Assembly: GCF_019880365.1 (NCBI RefSeq)
Contig: NZ_CP082271.1
Coordinates: 1,302,001 to 1,366,000, forward strand
Reading direction: 5' to 3'
DNA length: 64,000 nt
Source: Pseudomonas sp. DNDY-54
GTDB taxonomy: Bacteria > Pseudomonadota > Gammaproteobacteria > Pseudomonadales > Pseudomonadaceae
Positions within the stretch are counted from its first letter, which is position 1. Each line of letters begins with the position of its first letter. Both the position numbers and the translations under genes were made by a program. Positions 25,074-33,206 of this stretch are shown here, in pieces. The notes under the pieces are model-generated. The model made no database searches and was not told the origin of the DNA. It worked only from the letters and a program-made list of their open reading frames with translations.

Positions 25074-25571
25074 TCACCACCAATATTTGCCAAACATCTG
25101 TGGGTTCGCCCAGAACTTCGCGTTCAGCCAGTCCGGAACCTGCTTATAAACAAGCAGGTCGTAGGTGAAGAGGGTCAAGGTCTGTTCCTCCCGCTCAAAG
25201 CGCGCGCTGATCTGCAGCGCAAGGGAAAAGAAGTCGGTGGCTTGCCAGTCGCATGCGCTCAGATCAACCAGAACCGCGATACGACTGGCGTTGAGGTTGC
25301 GAATACCACCGAGCAGTTGCATCCCGTCGCGTTTGAGCAGGTGTTCTAGGCAGTCGGCAACGAGCGCCAGGTCGTAGCGGCGTCCGGATAGGTCACCAGG
25401 CAGAGGTGCAGCGGGCGCACGGTCAATGTGGCGACCTTCGCGGCTGCGACCGAATGCTTCGACTGCCGGCATATCGCTAACGCCGACGTGCAGCACATGC
25501 GTCGGAAGATAGTGCTCGAGCAGTGCGGCCAACGCGTGTTGTGGCGTTTGCGGTGAGCTGGGTGCGATCAA
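25074..25571 (-). CDS. DUF6231 family protein
   Basis: 165 residues of unknown function. The sequence has the feel of a degenerate Rossmann methyltransferase-like fold: a beta strand THVLHVGVSDMPAVEAFGR where the S-adenosylmethionine loop would be (but without GxGxG), YDLALVADCLEHL in the position of the usual acidic strand, and an aromatic C-terminus (LNAKFWANPQMFGKYWW). I recognise it only as a conserved Pseudomonas family. It is the upstream gene of a two-gene unit with the YchJ-type gene. Confidence 0.65.
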   Translation of the reverse strand: MIAPSSPQTPQHALAALLEHYLPTHVLHVGVSDMPAVEAFGRSREGRHIDRAPAAPLPGDLSGRRYDLALVADCLEHLLKRDGMQLLGGIRNLNASRIAVLVDLSACDWQATDFFSLALQISARFEREEQTLTLFTYDLLVYKQVPDWLNAKFWANPQMFGKYWW

Positions 25572-25744
25572 GCCGGGATCCTCTATGTCAGGCGTAGCAG
25601 GCGCAGAAATGCAGTTTCATACGGTCTGTCGAAGCGTAAAGACTAGCGCGGCGGTGCGTGCCGTCCTAGTCTCGTTGTAACTGGAGTGGCTAATGCTGTC
25701 TGCATGGCGCTCTGGCCGATCCCAAAACTAGGAGGTTTTACCTG

Positions 25745-26383
25745 ATGAGTAGCTTACGGACAGCAGTACCCGTGATTGTAATGACCACCTTCCTGGCTGG
25801 CTGCGCAGGGGTGCAGAAGCAGGATTGGCCCAGCTGTGCGGCCGTTGGCGGCGTCACTGGTGCCGCACTGGGTGCAATAGAAAGCAGCACTTATGCAGGG
25901 TACGGTGCGCTGATTGGTGGCGGTATGGCTGCAGCATATTGCTGGGCCAACGGTACTGAGCAGGAAACGGTCGCCATGGTTGAAACCGTTGAGCCAACCC
26001 CGACCCCTGTCGCCGAACCTGAGCCTGCTGCTGAGCCTGTTCGTGTTGAGCTCGACGTGAAATTCGATTTCGACCGCGCTGAAGTCAAGCAGGACAGCAT
26101 GGCTGACATCCGCGACCTGGCAGACTTCATGAAGCAATACGGTCAGACGTCGACGGTCGTCGAAGGGCATACCGACTCGGTGGGTACCGATGCGTATAAC
26201 CAACGCCTGTCCGAACGCCGCGCCAACGCGGTGCGCGATGTCCTGGTCAATCAGCATGGCCTCGATAGCAGCCGAGTCGATGCAGTTGGTTACGGCGAGT
26301 CCCGTCCGGTTGCCGATAACTCTACTGAGGAAGGTCGCGCAATCAACCGTCGTGTAGAGGCTGAGGTCGAAGCACGTCCTTAA
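25745..26383 (+). CDS. OmpA-family lipoprotein with glycine-rich segment
   Basis: 212 residues. A lipoprotein signal ends in FLAGC (Cys20). Residues 33-63 form a glycine- and alanine-rich hydrophobic stretch (AAVGGVTGAALGAIES... GYGALIGGGMAAAYCWANG) resembling a glycine zipper. A Pro/Glu/Thr linker comes next, and the C-terminal OmpA peptidoglycan-binding domain runs from about 103 to 210 (KFDFDRAEVK, VVEGHTDSVGTDAYN, ERRANAVRDVLV, NRRVEAEV). It should anchor in the outer membrane and hold peptidoglycan. The ribosome site AGGAGG is strong. A terminator follows. A weak AlgU-like promoter (GTAACT-N16-TCTGC at 25677-25703) may drive it. Confidence 0.88.
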   Translation: MSSLRTAVPVIVMTTFLAGCAGVQKQDWPSCAAVGGVTGAALGAIESSTYAGYGALIGGGMAAAYCWANGTEQETVAMVETVEPTPTPVAEPEPAAEPVRVELDVKFDFDRAEVKQDSMADIRDLADFMKQYGQTSTVVEGHTDSVGTDAYNQRLSERRANAVRDVLVNQHGLDSSRVDAVGYGESRPVADNSTEEGRAINRRVEAEVEARP

Positions 26384-26401
26384 CCTGACTGCTGCATAAC
26401 A

Positions 26402-26429
26402 AAGCCGGGCTACGAGCCCGGCTTTTTTT
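26402..26429 (+). terminator. Terminator after the OmpA-like gene
   Basis: AAGCCGGGC, loop TACGA, GCCCGGCTT followed by six further T. A 9-bp GC-rich stem and T run; strong rho-independent terminator. Confidence 0.93.
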
Positions 26430-26455
26430 ATCCTCAAATCGCTAGGTTTTTCTCG

Positions 26456-26920
26456 TCAGAACAGCGGGCGAGCGCTGGCAAGCGCGACAACCAGCAGCCC
26501 GAGCAACAAGTTGACGCCCACCAGTTGACGGATTTTTCCAAGCGCCGCCCCACCTTCGGGCCAGCTCTGCGTGGAGACAGCGCGTTTGAGCTCGGGTAAC
26601 TGCAGTAGCTGGATACGCAGGAACAGCGCCAGCATCACCAGAAACAACCCAGCCATGATGTGTACGTAACGGGGCGCTGCCGCTAGCCCCTCGAAACGCA
26701 TATGCCACATGCCGATACCACTGATCGGCAAAACGAGCACCGTGATCCAGACCCATTTGAAAAAACGGCGAAGCACCTCAGACCATAATTTCAGCCGCTC
26801 GGGTGCCTGCAGTTCAGAAACGGCGGCGGGTCGCAGCACCATCCATGCGAAGAACATGCCTCCGATCCAGATCACGGCGGCCAGCACGTGAAGTGAATAG
26901 AGCAGGGCGAAAGCGGTCAT
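26456..26920 (-). CDS. CopD-like membrane protein
   Basis: 154 residues from ATG 26920 (GGAGA ribosome site). Four hydrophobic segments are visible: LLYSLHVLAAVIWIGGMFFAW, FFKWVWITVLVLPISGIGMW, VHIMAGLFLVMLALFLRI and LVGVNLLLGLLVVALASAR. His and Trp residues in the first (LHVLAAVIWIGG) and the HIMAG motif in the third match CopD-type small membrane proteins, which may bind copper or haem. No other copper gene is nearby. Divergent from dinG; its promoter region overlaps the dinG LexA box zone. Confidence 0.75.
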   Translation of the reverse strand: MTAFALLYSLHVLAAVIWIGGMFFAWMVLRPAAVSELQAPERLKLWSEVLRRFFKWVWITVLVLPISGIGMWHMRFEGLAAAPRYVHIMAGLFLVMLALFLRIQLLQLPELKRAVSTQSWPEGGAALGKIRQLVGVNLLLGLLVVALASARPLF

Positions 26921-26979
26921 GGGAAATCTCCGGTGGCGATTGGGGAAACGCGCGCTATCATAGCCACCCACTTGAAATA

Positions 26980-26995
26980 CTGAAAATATATACAG
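26980..26995 (+). promoter_or_regulatory. LexA box (SOS operator) of dinG
   Basis: CTGAAAATATATACAG: CTG-N10-CAG with an AT-only core apart from the conserved ends, very close to the LexA consensus. It ends 11 bases before the dinG ATG at 27007, so bound LexA would cover the start region. Confidence 0.92.
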
Positions 26996-27006
26996 CTTTC
27001 GCGCCC

Positions 27007-29151
27007 ATGCTCAGCACCGAACTCAAGTCCCAGATTCAGGGCGCCTACTCTCGATTTCTCGAAGCCAAAAGCTTGAAGCCCCGCTATGGTCAACGTCTGA
27101 TGATTGCCGAAGTGGCAAAGGTCCTGGGCGCGATCAAGGCTGACGACGAGGGCAGGCGAGACGGCGAGCCAGCGGTCGTTGCGGTCGAAGCAGGAACGGG
27201 CACAGGTAAGACAGTTGCTTACAGTATTGCAGCCATTCCTACTGCCAAGGCTGCGGGGAAGCGCCTAGTGATCGCAACGGCAACCGTCGCGTTGCAGGAG
27301 CAGATCGTGCACAAGGACCTGCCTGACCTTATGCGCAACAGTGGCCTGAATTTCTCATTCGCGCTGGCTAAGGGCCGCGGTCGCTACCTGTGCCTGTCCA
27401 AGCTCGATGTACTGCTACAGGAAGGCCAAGCGCAAAGCGCCACCGCTCAGCTGTTCGAGGAAGAAGGTTTTCGCATCGATGTCGACGAGCGTAGCGAGAA
27501 ACTGTTCGGCAGCATGATCGAGAAACTTGCCGGGAACCGTTGGGATGGTGACCGTGACAGCTGGCCAGAAGAACTCGCTGACCCCGACTGGGCTCGCCTG
27601 ACCACCGACCACAGCCAATGCACGGGGCGGCACTGTCCAAACTTTCAGCAGTGTGCGTTCTACAAAGCGCGTGAGGGCATGACCAAGGTCGATGTCATTG
27701 TCACTAACCACGACATGGTACTCGCCGACCTTGCGTTGGGCGGTGGCGCGGTTCTGCCAGATCCACGCGACACGCTCTATGTCTTCGATGAAGGCCATCA
27801 TTTGCCGGACAAGGCCATCGGTCATTTCGCACATTTCACGCGTCTGCGCTCGACGGCCGAGTGGCTGGCACAGGTCGAAAAGAACCTTACCAAATTGCTG
27901 GCGCAACATCCCTTACCGGGCGACCTGGGTCGGTTGATCGAGGCCGTCCCGGAGATCGCTCGGGATCTGCGCAGCCAGCAGCAATTCATGTTCAGCGCGT
28001 GCGAGCAGGTCGCTGATTTCAGACCCGGCGAAGACATGGAAGGTCGCGAGCGCCCACGGCACCGTTTTGTCGGTGGCGTAGTGCCTGAGCATCTGATCGA
28101 ACTTGGCGTCGAGCTGAAGAAGGGCTTCGCCAAGTTGAACGACCTGTTCACCCGATTGACCGAACTGTTGAAAGAAGCGATGGATGGCGAGGCGGGTATT
28201 GGTATCGCCAGTCATCAGGCAGAAGAATGGTATCCGCTATTTGGCAGCCTGCTGACCCGAGCGCAGGGTAATTGGGAGCTATGGACGGCTTTTACTGTCG
28301 ATGACCCCGAGGACAGTCCACCGATGGCGCGTTGGCTGACGCTGGCTGAAGGGGGCGCACTGTTTGATATCGAGGTCAACGCCAGCCCTATCCTGGCCGC
28401 CGAGACGCTGCGACGCAATCTTTGGAATGTCTGCTACGGCGCCCTGGTTACCTCCGCGACGCTCACCGCCCTCAACAGTTTCGACCGCTATCGAATGCGT
28501 GCTGGGCTCCCGCGCTGCGCCGTCACGGCCGTGGTGCCTAGCCCGTTTCATCATGCCGATGCTGGCGTGCTACGGGTGCCTGATCTCAAGGCCGATCCGC
28601 GCGATGCGGTCGCGCATACGGCTGCAATCGTGCGCGACCTTCCGGCGTTGGTCGAAGCCTCGCGCGGAACGTTGGTGTTGTTTTCATCGCGTAAACAGAT
28701 GCAGGACGTATTCGACGGGCTCGAGCGTGAGTGGCGTAAGCGAGTGCTGATTCAGGGCAACCTGTCCAAGCAGGAAACGCTTAACAAGCACAAGGCTCGC
28801 GTGGATGACGGCGAGAAAAGCGTGCTGTTCGGGCTTGCCAGCTTCGCCGAGGGTGTGGATCTGCCTGGGGCCTACTGCGAACATGTGGTGATCGCCAAGA
28901 TTCCCTTCGCGGTACCCGACGACCCGGTCGAGGCGGCATTGGCCGAGTGGATCGAGACGCGCGGCGGTAATCCCTTCATGGAAATTGCTGTACCTGATGC
29001 GTCGTTGCGCCTGGTTCAGGCCTGTGGCCGACTGCTGCGTACTGAAGAGGATCGAGGCACCATCACGTTGCTGGACCGCCGAGTCGTCACTCAGCGCTAC
29101 GGAAAGGCCATTCTCAACGCACTGCCTCCCTTTCGCCGCGAGATAGGCTGA
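27007..29151 (+). CDS. dinG: ATP-dependent DNA helicase DinG
   Basis: 714 residues from ATG 27007 (E. coli DinG 716); a longer in-frame upstream reading would run through the LexA box and is rejected. Walker A EAGTGTGKT is at 61-69. The four iron-sulfur cysteines typical of XPD/DinG are about Cys128 (RYLCLS) and Cys205, Cys210 and Cys216 (CTGRHCPNFQQC). The DEAH-type box is DEGHH near 261, and QACGRLLRTEEDRG is helicase motif VI. It unwinds DNA and R-loops at stalled replication. A LexA box directly upstream marks it as an SOS gene. Confidence 0.96.
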   Translation: MLSTELKSQIQGAYSRFLEAKSLKPRYGQRLMIAEVAKVLGAIKADDEGRRDGEPAVVAVEAGTGTGKTVAYSIAAIPTAKAAGKRLVIATATVALQEQIVHKDLPDLMRNSGLNFSFALAKGRGRYLCLSKLDVLLQEGQAQSATAQLFEEEGFRIDVDERSEKLFGSMIEKLAGNRWDGDRDSWPEELADPDWARLTTDHSQCTGRHCPNFQQCAFYKAREGMTKVDVIVTNHDMVLADLALGGGAVLPDPRDTLYVFDEGHHLPDKAIGHFAHFTRLRSTAEWLAQVEKNLTKLLAQHPLPGDLGRLIEAVPEIARDLRSQQQFMFSACEQVADFRPGEDMEGRERPRHRFVGGVVPEHLIELGVELKKGFAKLNDLFTRLTELLKEAMDGEAGIGIASHQAEEWYPLFGSLLTRAQGNWELWTAFTVDDPEDSPPMARWLTLAEGGALFDIEVNASPILAAETLRRNLWNVCYGALVTSATLTALNSFDRYRMRAGLPRCAVTAVVPSPFHHADAGVLRVPDLKADPRDAVAHTAAIVRDLPALVEASRGTLVLFSSRKQMQDVFDGLEREWRKRVLIQGNLSKQETLNKHKARVDDGEKSVLFGLASFAEGVDLPGAYCEHVVIAKIPFAVPDDPVEAALAEWIETRGGNPFMEIAVPDASLRLVQACGRLLRTEEDRGTITLLDRRVVTQRYGKAILNALPPFRREIG

Positions 29152-29291
29152 GTGCTAGGCGGCGCACCGAGACGGCCAATGCAGCACCATTCAAACCGCT
29201 GATGGTCCGGTTATCGCTGTCGGGTCTGTTCCCATGAAACAGTGCGGCTGAAACAATGGATCAATTCTTATTCGGTCAAAGGGGCGCGAGC

Positions 29292-30440
29292 GTGCAGATC
29301 CAAGGGTATTTCGATCTTCGTTTCGAGGCGGTCAGAGACGCCTTCAGTGATCTGTTCGAGCAGTCTCAGCAGCGTGGCGCTGCGGTTTGCGTAAAGGTCG
29401 GTGGCGAAACCGTTATCGACCTCTGGGCCGGTGTGGCCGACAACGCGGGCGAGCAAGCCTGGCAAAGCGATACCCTGGTCAATCTGTTCTCCTGCACCAA
29501 GACCTTCGCTGCCGTGGCGGCCCTTCAACTGGTAGGTGAAGGCAAGCTGCAGCTGGACGAGCCGGTCGCGCGGGTGTGGCCGGAATTCGCCGCCAACGGC
29601 AAACAGGACATTACCCTCCGCCACGTGCTCAGTCATCAGGCCGGGCTCCCCGCGATCCGGGAGCTGCTTCCGCCTGAGGCGCTATATGACTGGAACGTGA
29701 TGACTGCCGCATTGGCCGCCGAGGCCCCGTGGTGGACCCCAGGAGACGGGCATGGGTATGCCGCCATTACCTATGGGTGGTTAGTTGGTGAGCTGATCCG
29801 TCGCGCTGATAACCGTGAGCCGGGCGAAGCGATCGTGGCACGTACCGCCCGGCCATTGGGGCTGGATTTCCATATCGGCCTGGCCGACGCTGAGTTCGAT
29901 CGGGTCGGGTACCTGACTCGACAGAAGAATAACTTTGGAGATGCGGCTGCCCAGCGGGTGTTCAGAGCGTTAATGGAAGATCCGAAGTCGCTAACGGCAC
30001 GCGCGTTTACGAATCCGCCGTCGATCATGAACAGCGCAAACAAGCCGGAATGGCGTCGGATGTCGCAGCCGGCTGCGAACGGCCATGGAAACGCGCGCGC
30101 GTTGGCTGGGTTTTATGATGGGTTGATGCGGGGGGCGCTGCTCGATCAGCAACTGCTCAACGAAATGACGCGGGAGCATTGCATCGGTGAAGACCGTACG
30201 CTGCTGACGCGAACCCGTTTAGCGTTGGGCTGCTGGCTGGATCAACCAGCGGTGGAAAATGCCACCTTTGGTATGGGCCCCGGTGCTTTTGGTCATCCAG
30301 GTGCGGGCGGCTGCATCGGTTTCGCCGATCCGCAGCACGAGGTGGCGTTCGGTTACGTCACCAATACGCTTGGTCCTTATGTTCTGATGGATCCACGTGC
30401 TCAGGCTTTGGCCCGTGCGGTTAAAGCCTGTCTGGCATAA
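29292..30440 (+). CDS. Serine hydrolase, beta-lactamase class C / EstB-like
   Basis: 382 residues from GTG 29292 (MQIQGYFDLRFEAV), which is where related esterases begin; an ATG at 29256 would add 12 unrelated residues. The catalytic SxxK is Ser67-Cys-Thr-Lys70 in LFSCTKTF. The tyrosine motif is ITYGW near 160, and GHPGAGGCIGFADPQ near the end takes the place of the KTG-type motif. No signal peptide, so probably cytoplasmic. Such enzymes hydrolyse short esters; the natural substrate is unknown. The gene lies between dinG and an OmpA-like lipoprotein, and the order resembles the P. aeruginosa PA1045-PA1049 region as I recall it. Confidence 0.85.
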   Translation: MQIQGYFDLRFEAVRDAFSDLFEQSQQRGAAVCVKVGGETVIDLWAGVADNAGEQAWQSDTLVNLFSCTKTFAAVAALQLVGEGKLQLDEPVARVWPEFAANGKQDITLRHVLSHQAGLPAIRELLPPEALYDWNVMTAALAAEAPWWTPGDGHGYAAITYGWLVGELIRRADNREPGEAIVARTARPLGLDFHIGLADAEFDRVGYLTRQKNNFGDAAAQRVFRALMEDPKSLTARAFTNPPSIMNSANKPEWRRMSQPAANGHGNARALAGFYDGLMRGALLDQQLLNEMTREHCIGEDRTLLTRTRLALGCWLDQPAVENATFGMGPGAFGHPGAGGCIGFADPQHEVAFGYVTNTLGPYVLMDPRAQALARAVKACLA

Positions 30441-30574
30441 ACCGCTCGTCTGTTCGCATTGGATTGACTTTTCATAACAATGACCTGCGTCCACAATTTG
30501 AGGCGAATCCTTGCTTAAGCTGCGTTTTCATCTCGCGCGGTCGTATTCGTCAACATCATCACGGAACCTGGCTC

Positions 30575-31204
30575 ATGAACCTGCTGAAAAGCGCCTCTCT
30601 CATTCTCTGCGTGGTCATCGCTGGCTGTAGTTCTAAAGGCGACAAACCGACCGAGGTGGCGGTCGCGCCGGGTCCGGTGATCGATCATGCCTGGCTGGAC
30701 GGTTATGAGCCGCGGTTGCGCGATGCGTTAAAAGACAGCCGCTTCGAGCTTGAACGTCGTGAAGGCGTGCTGGTGGTTACTGCACCGGTCGATGCATCCT
30801 TTAACCCAGACCGTCCCGGTATGCTATTGCCTGTCACGCTTGGCCCGATCAGCCGGGTGGCGAAGTTGGTCGAGGGTGATGACAAGACTGCAGTGGTCGT
30901 ACTTGGTCACGCCGACAGCACCGGTTCGGCCGAACTCAACCGCGACATCAGCCGCAAGCGCGCCGGCGCCATCGCGGCAATTTTCCGTCTCAGCGGCTTG
31001 AAACACGACCGGTTGCGCATTCGCGGGCTGGGCTCGGATATGCCGCGCGCTTCAAACGAGCATGAAGAAGGCCGGGCGCTGAATCGTCGCGTGGAGATGG
31101 TCCTGGCGCCTCAGCCCACCCTGCTGGCACTGATCGCCCAGTACAGCGAAGCGCCGGCTAAAGTGACCCAAGTGGCTGCGGCTGAGGTCAGTAAGGCCAA
31201 ATAG
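30575..31204 (+). CDS. OmpA-family lipoprotein
   Basis: 209 residues from ATG 30575. The lipoprotein signal ends VVIAGC (Cys18). The middle segment (DHAWLDGYEPRLRDAL... FELERREGVLVVTAPVDASF) precedes an OmpA C-terminal domain at about 85-185 with VVLGHADSTGSAELNRDISRKRAGAI, RIRGLGSDMPRASN and ALNRRVEMVL. Likely an outer-membrane lipoprotein holding peptidoglycan. A further C-terminal tail after the domain (APQPTLLALIAQYSEAPAK) is not typical. Upstream of pdxH by 104 bases. Confidence 0.85.
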   Translation: MNLLKSASLILCVVIAGCSSKGDKPTEVAVAPGPVIDHAWLDGYEPRLRDALKDSRFELERREGVLVVTAPVDASFNPDRPGMLLPVTLGPISRVAKLVEGDDKTAVVVLGHADSTGSAELNRDISRKRAGAIAAIFRLSGLKHDRLRIRGLGSDMPRASNEHEEGRALNRRVEMVLAPQPTLLALIAQYSEAPAKVTQVAAAEVSKAK

Positions 31205-31308
31205 AGAGGCCCGCTTGGCGTAACGTGTCGTTGGGGTTTGCGCTGAGTCAAGCGAGGCTTGGCAGCAAACCGTTAAGCTGCGCTTCGACTGTTCCACGGA
31301 GATCTGTA

Positions 31309-31956
31309 ATGACCCAGACCTTGGCCGACATGCGCCGCGACTACACCCGTGATGGCCTCAGCGAAGCGAATGCCCCAAGTGAGCCCCTCTCACTCTTTCG
31401 CCAGTGGTTCGGTGATGCAATACAGACCGAGCAACCGCCGGTAGAACCAAACGCCATGACGCTTGCGACAGTAGATGCAGACGGTCGACCACACTGTCGC
31501 GTGTTGTTGCTCAAGGCGTTGGATGACCGCGGTTTCACCTTCTTCACCAATTACGACAGTGCCAAGGCGGAGCAGCTCGGCGTGCGCCCGTTTGCTGCGA
31601 TGACGTTCTTTTGGCCAAGCCTGGAACGACAGGTGCGAATTGAGGGGCGGATCGAAAAGGTCAGCGCTGCCGAGTCAGATGCTTATTATCAGGTGCGTCC
31701 GCTGGGCAGCCGCCTGGGTGCTTGGGCTTCACCTCAGAGCCAGGTGATTCGCGATCGCGCCGAGCTCGAACGACTACTTGCCGAAACGGAACAGCGCTTT
31801 CTGGACCAGGCACCTCATTGTCCGCCTCACTGGGGTGGCTACCGCTTGGTTCCGGATCGGATAGAGTTTTGGCAGGGGCGGCCGAGCCGGCTGCACGATC
31901 GGCTCAACTACCGGAGTGTTGCCAGTGACTGGCAACGAGAACGTCTCGCGCCCTGA
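31309..31956 (+). CDS. pdxH: Pyridoxamine 5-phosphate oxidase
   Basis: 215 residues from ATG 31309 with CGGAGA upstream. Family motifs are present: GRPHCRVLLLKALDDRGFTFFTNYDSAKA (FMN and substrate binding), FFWPSLERQVRIEGR, and the C-terminal RLVPDRIEFWQGRPSRLHDR with RLAP as the last residues. It oxidises pyridoxine or pyridoxamine 5-phosphate to pyridoxal 5-phosphate with FMN in the cytoplasm. Length equals the usual enzyme (215-218). Confidence 0.97.
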   Translation: MTQTLADMRRDYTRDGLSEANAPSEPLSLFRQWFGDAIQTEQPPVEPNAMTLATVDADGRPHCRVLLLKALDDRGFTFFTNYDSAKAEQLGVRPFAAMTFFWPSLERQVRIEGRIEKVSAAESDAYYQVRPLGSRLGAWASPQSQVIRDRAELERLLAETEQRFLDQAPHCPPHWGGYRLVPDRIEFWQGRPSRLHDRLNYRSVASDWQRERLAP

Positions 31957-32026
31957 TCCCGGGCGCTTCATACCGATTGGGCTCCGAACAAGGTCGTAAG
32001 CTGGAACGCCTGCGACTGACCTCGCT

Positions 32027-32263
32027 TTATTCTGCGCTGTACTGCTCGAGTTCCCGCTCTAGCCAAATCTGCAGCTCTTTCCGCTTAACGCGCGCATGCT
32101 TTGCTGCTGCGAGCCGTCGCAATACCCATTCCCGCTTCTTCGGATCGTCACCTGCCAGCGATAACGCCAGGTCTCGATCCGCCCAGCGTCTGAAACGAAT
32201 GAATAGCCAGGCGTGAAATACCAGCCCGGCGAGCGTAACGACAGTGATGATGAAGTAGTCCAT
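32027..32263 (-). CDS. Small conserved membrane-anchored protein, function unknown
   Basis: 78 residues from ATG 32263. One N-terminal membrane segment (YFIITVVTLAGLVFHAWLFI, residues 3-22) is followed by a strongly basic, helical cytoplasmic part (DDPKKREWVLRRLAAAKHARVKRKELQIWLERELEQY) likely to form a coiled coil. I do not recognise a domain. It sits convergent to pdxH, and I recall a small hypothetical gene at the same place beside pdxH in other Pseudomonas. Coding is supported by the coherent charge and hydrophobicity pattern. Confidence 0.6.
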   Translation of the reverse strand: MDYFIITVVTLAGLVFHAWLFIRFRRWADRDLALSLAGDDPKKREWVLRRLAAAKHARVKRKELQIWLERELEQYSAE

Positions 32264-32445
32264 GAGTAGTCTCGTGAAACAGCTCGGGCGTGCGCCATGC
32301 ATGCGAGGCGGGATCGCGTGGGGTAAAGTGCTGTCTTAATTGACACGAATGCTGAGCCAGGTCGAGGCGGCTGCCAAGCGTCTCTTCGCCGCAGGCACCT
32401 GCTCAACGCGGTCGGGGATAATTCTGTTTCCCAGGAGAGTACATC

Positions 32446-32907
32446 ATGCGCAACTCCCTTTTCGTTGCTTCATTTACCGCCATGGCTTTGGCCGTAGGAG
32501 GCTGTACATCCAACCTCACTGGGGATTCCTATTCCCGCGACGAAGCTCGAACTGTTCAGACCGTACGTTACGGAACCATTGAGTCGCTGCGGCCGGTCAA
32601 GCTCGAAGGCACTAAAACACCTATCGGCGGTGGGGCTGGTGCAGTTGTCGGCGGCATCGCTGGTAGCGGTGTGGGTGGCGGCCGGGGCAGTGCCGTGGCC
32701 GCTGTGATCGGCGCCGTGGCGGGTGGCTTGCTGGGCGCAGCGGCCGAGGAGGGGATTACCCGCGCACAGGGGGTTGAAATTACCGTCCGCGAAGACGACG
32801 GAAACATGCGTGCCTATGTGCAAGAGGTCGAACCCAATCAGGTCTTCCGCGTGGGTCAGCGCGTGCGCATCATGACCGTCAACGGCACCAGTCGTATTGC
32901 GCCTTGA
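32446..32907 (+). CDS. Glycine-zipper 2TM lipoprotein (SlyB/Pcp-like)
   Basis: 153 residues. The lipoprotein signal ends AVGGC (Cys20). After a polar stretch (TVRYGTIESLRPVKLEG) comes a long glycine zipper, about 62-100 (GGGAGAVVGGIAGSGVGGGRG... AVIGAVAGGLLGAAAEEG), then a C-terminal beta domain (EITVREDDGNMRAYVQ, FRVGQRVRIMTVNG). This is the SlyB/PA1053 type, an outer-membrane lipoprotein linked to envelope integrity and divalent cations in enterics. It has a good ribosome site (CAGGAG). It stands before the Mrp operon, separated by 299 bases. Confidence 0.9.
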   Translation: MRNSLFVASFTAMALAVGGCTSNLTGDSYSRDEARTVQTVRYGTIESLRPVKLEGTKTPIGGGAGAVVGGIAGSGVGGGRGSAVAAVIGAVAGGLLGAAAEEGITRAQGVEITVREDDGNMRAYVQEVEPNQVFRVGQRVRIMTVNGTSRIAP

Positions 32908-33206
32908 GGGGGAGCGCGCCAAGCATTAAGCGGGAGCGGCATGCAACGCTATTCCGCTGTGTTGGGCGATCCGGCTGTAACAACATTAGTGCCTCAGTTG
33001 CAGTACAGGAGTCGCTTTAGGCGTAGTCCGATACCGTTCGTTACGGTCATTGGCTGCGCCTATTGTTTTTCGAAATATATGAGTTCATGACGTTATTGCG
33101 ATCGGCATGGATAATCGGCCCACGCTGCCGGGCCTATCTGGGCTGAAAACGGTCGTCCAAGGGATATAACCGCTGTGTGCATGCACGGCTAAAGGGGTTT
33201 TTGCTC
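32908..33206 (+). other. Long leader/intergenic region before the Mrp operon
   Basis: About 300 bases without a coding frame of convincing character. A small hairpin ACCGT-TCGTT-ACGGT lies at 33033-33047, and an AT-rich stretch (TTTTTCGAAATATATGAG) at about 33065-33082 may hold the promoter. No riboswitch class could be assigned by eye. Confidence 0.4.

Noticed and set aside
26803..27006. N-terminal extension of DinG
   Set aside because: It would be translated through the LexA box and opposite the CopD-like gene, and its arginine-rich sequence is unlike any DinG start.
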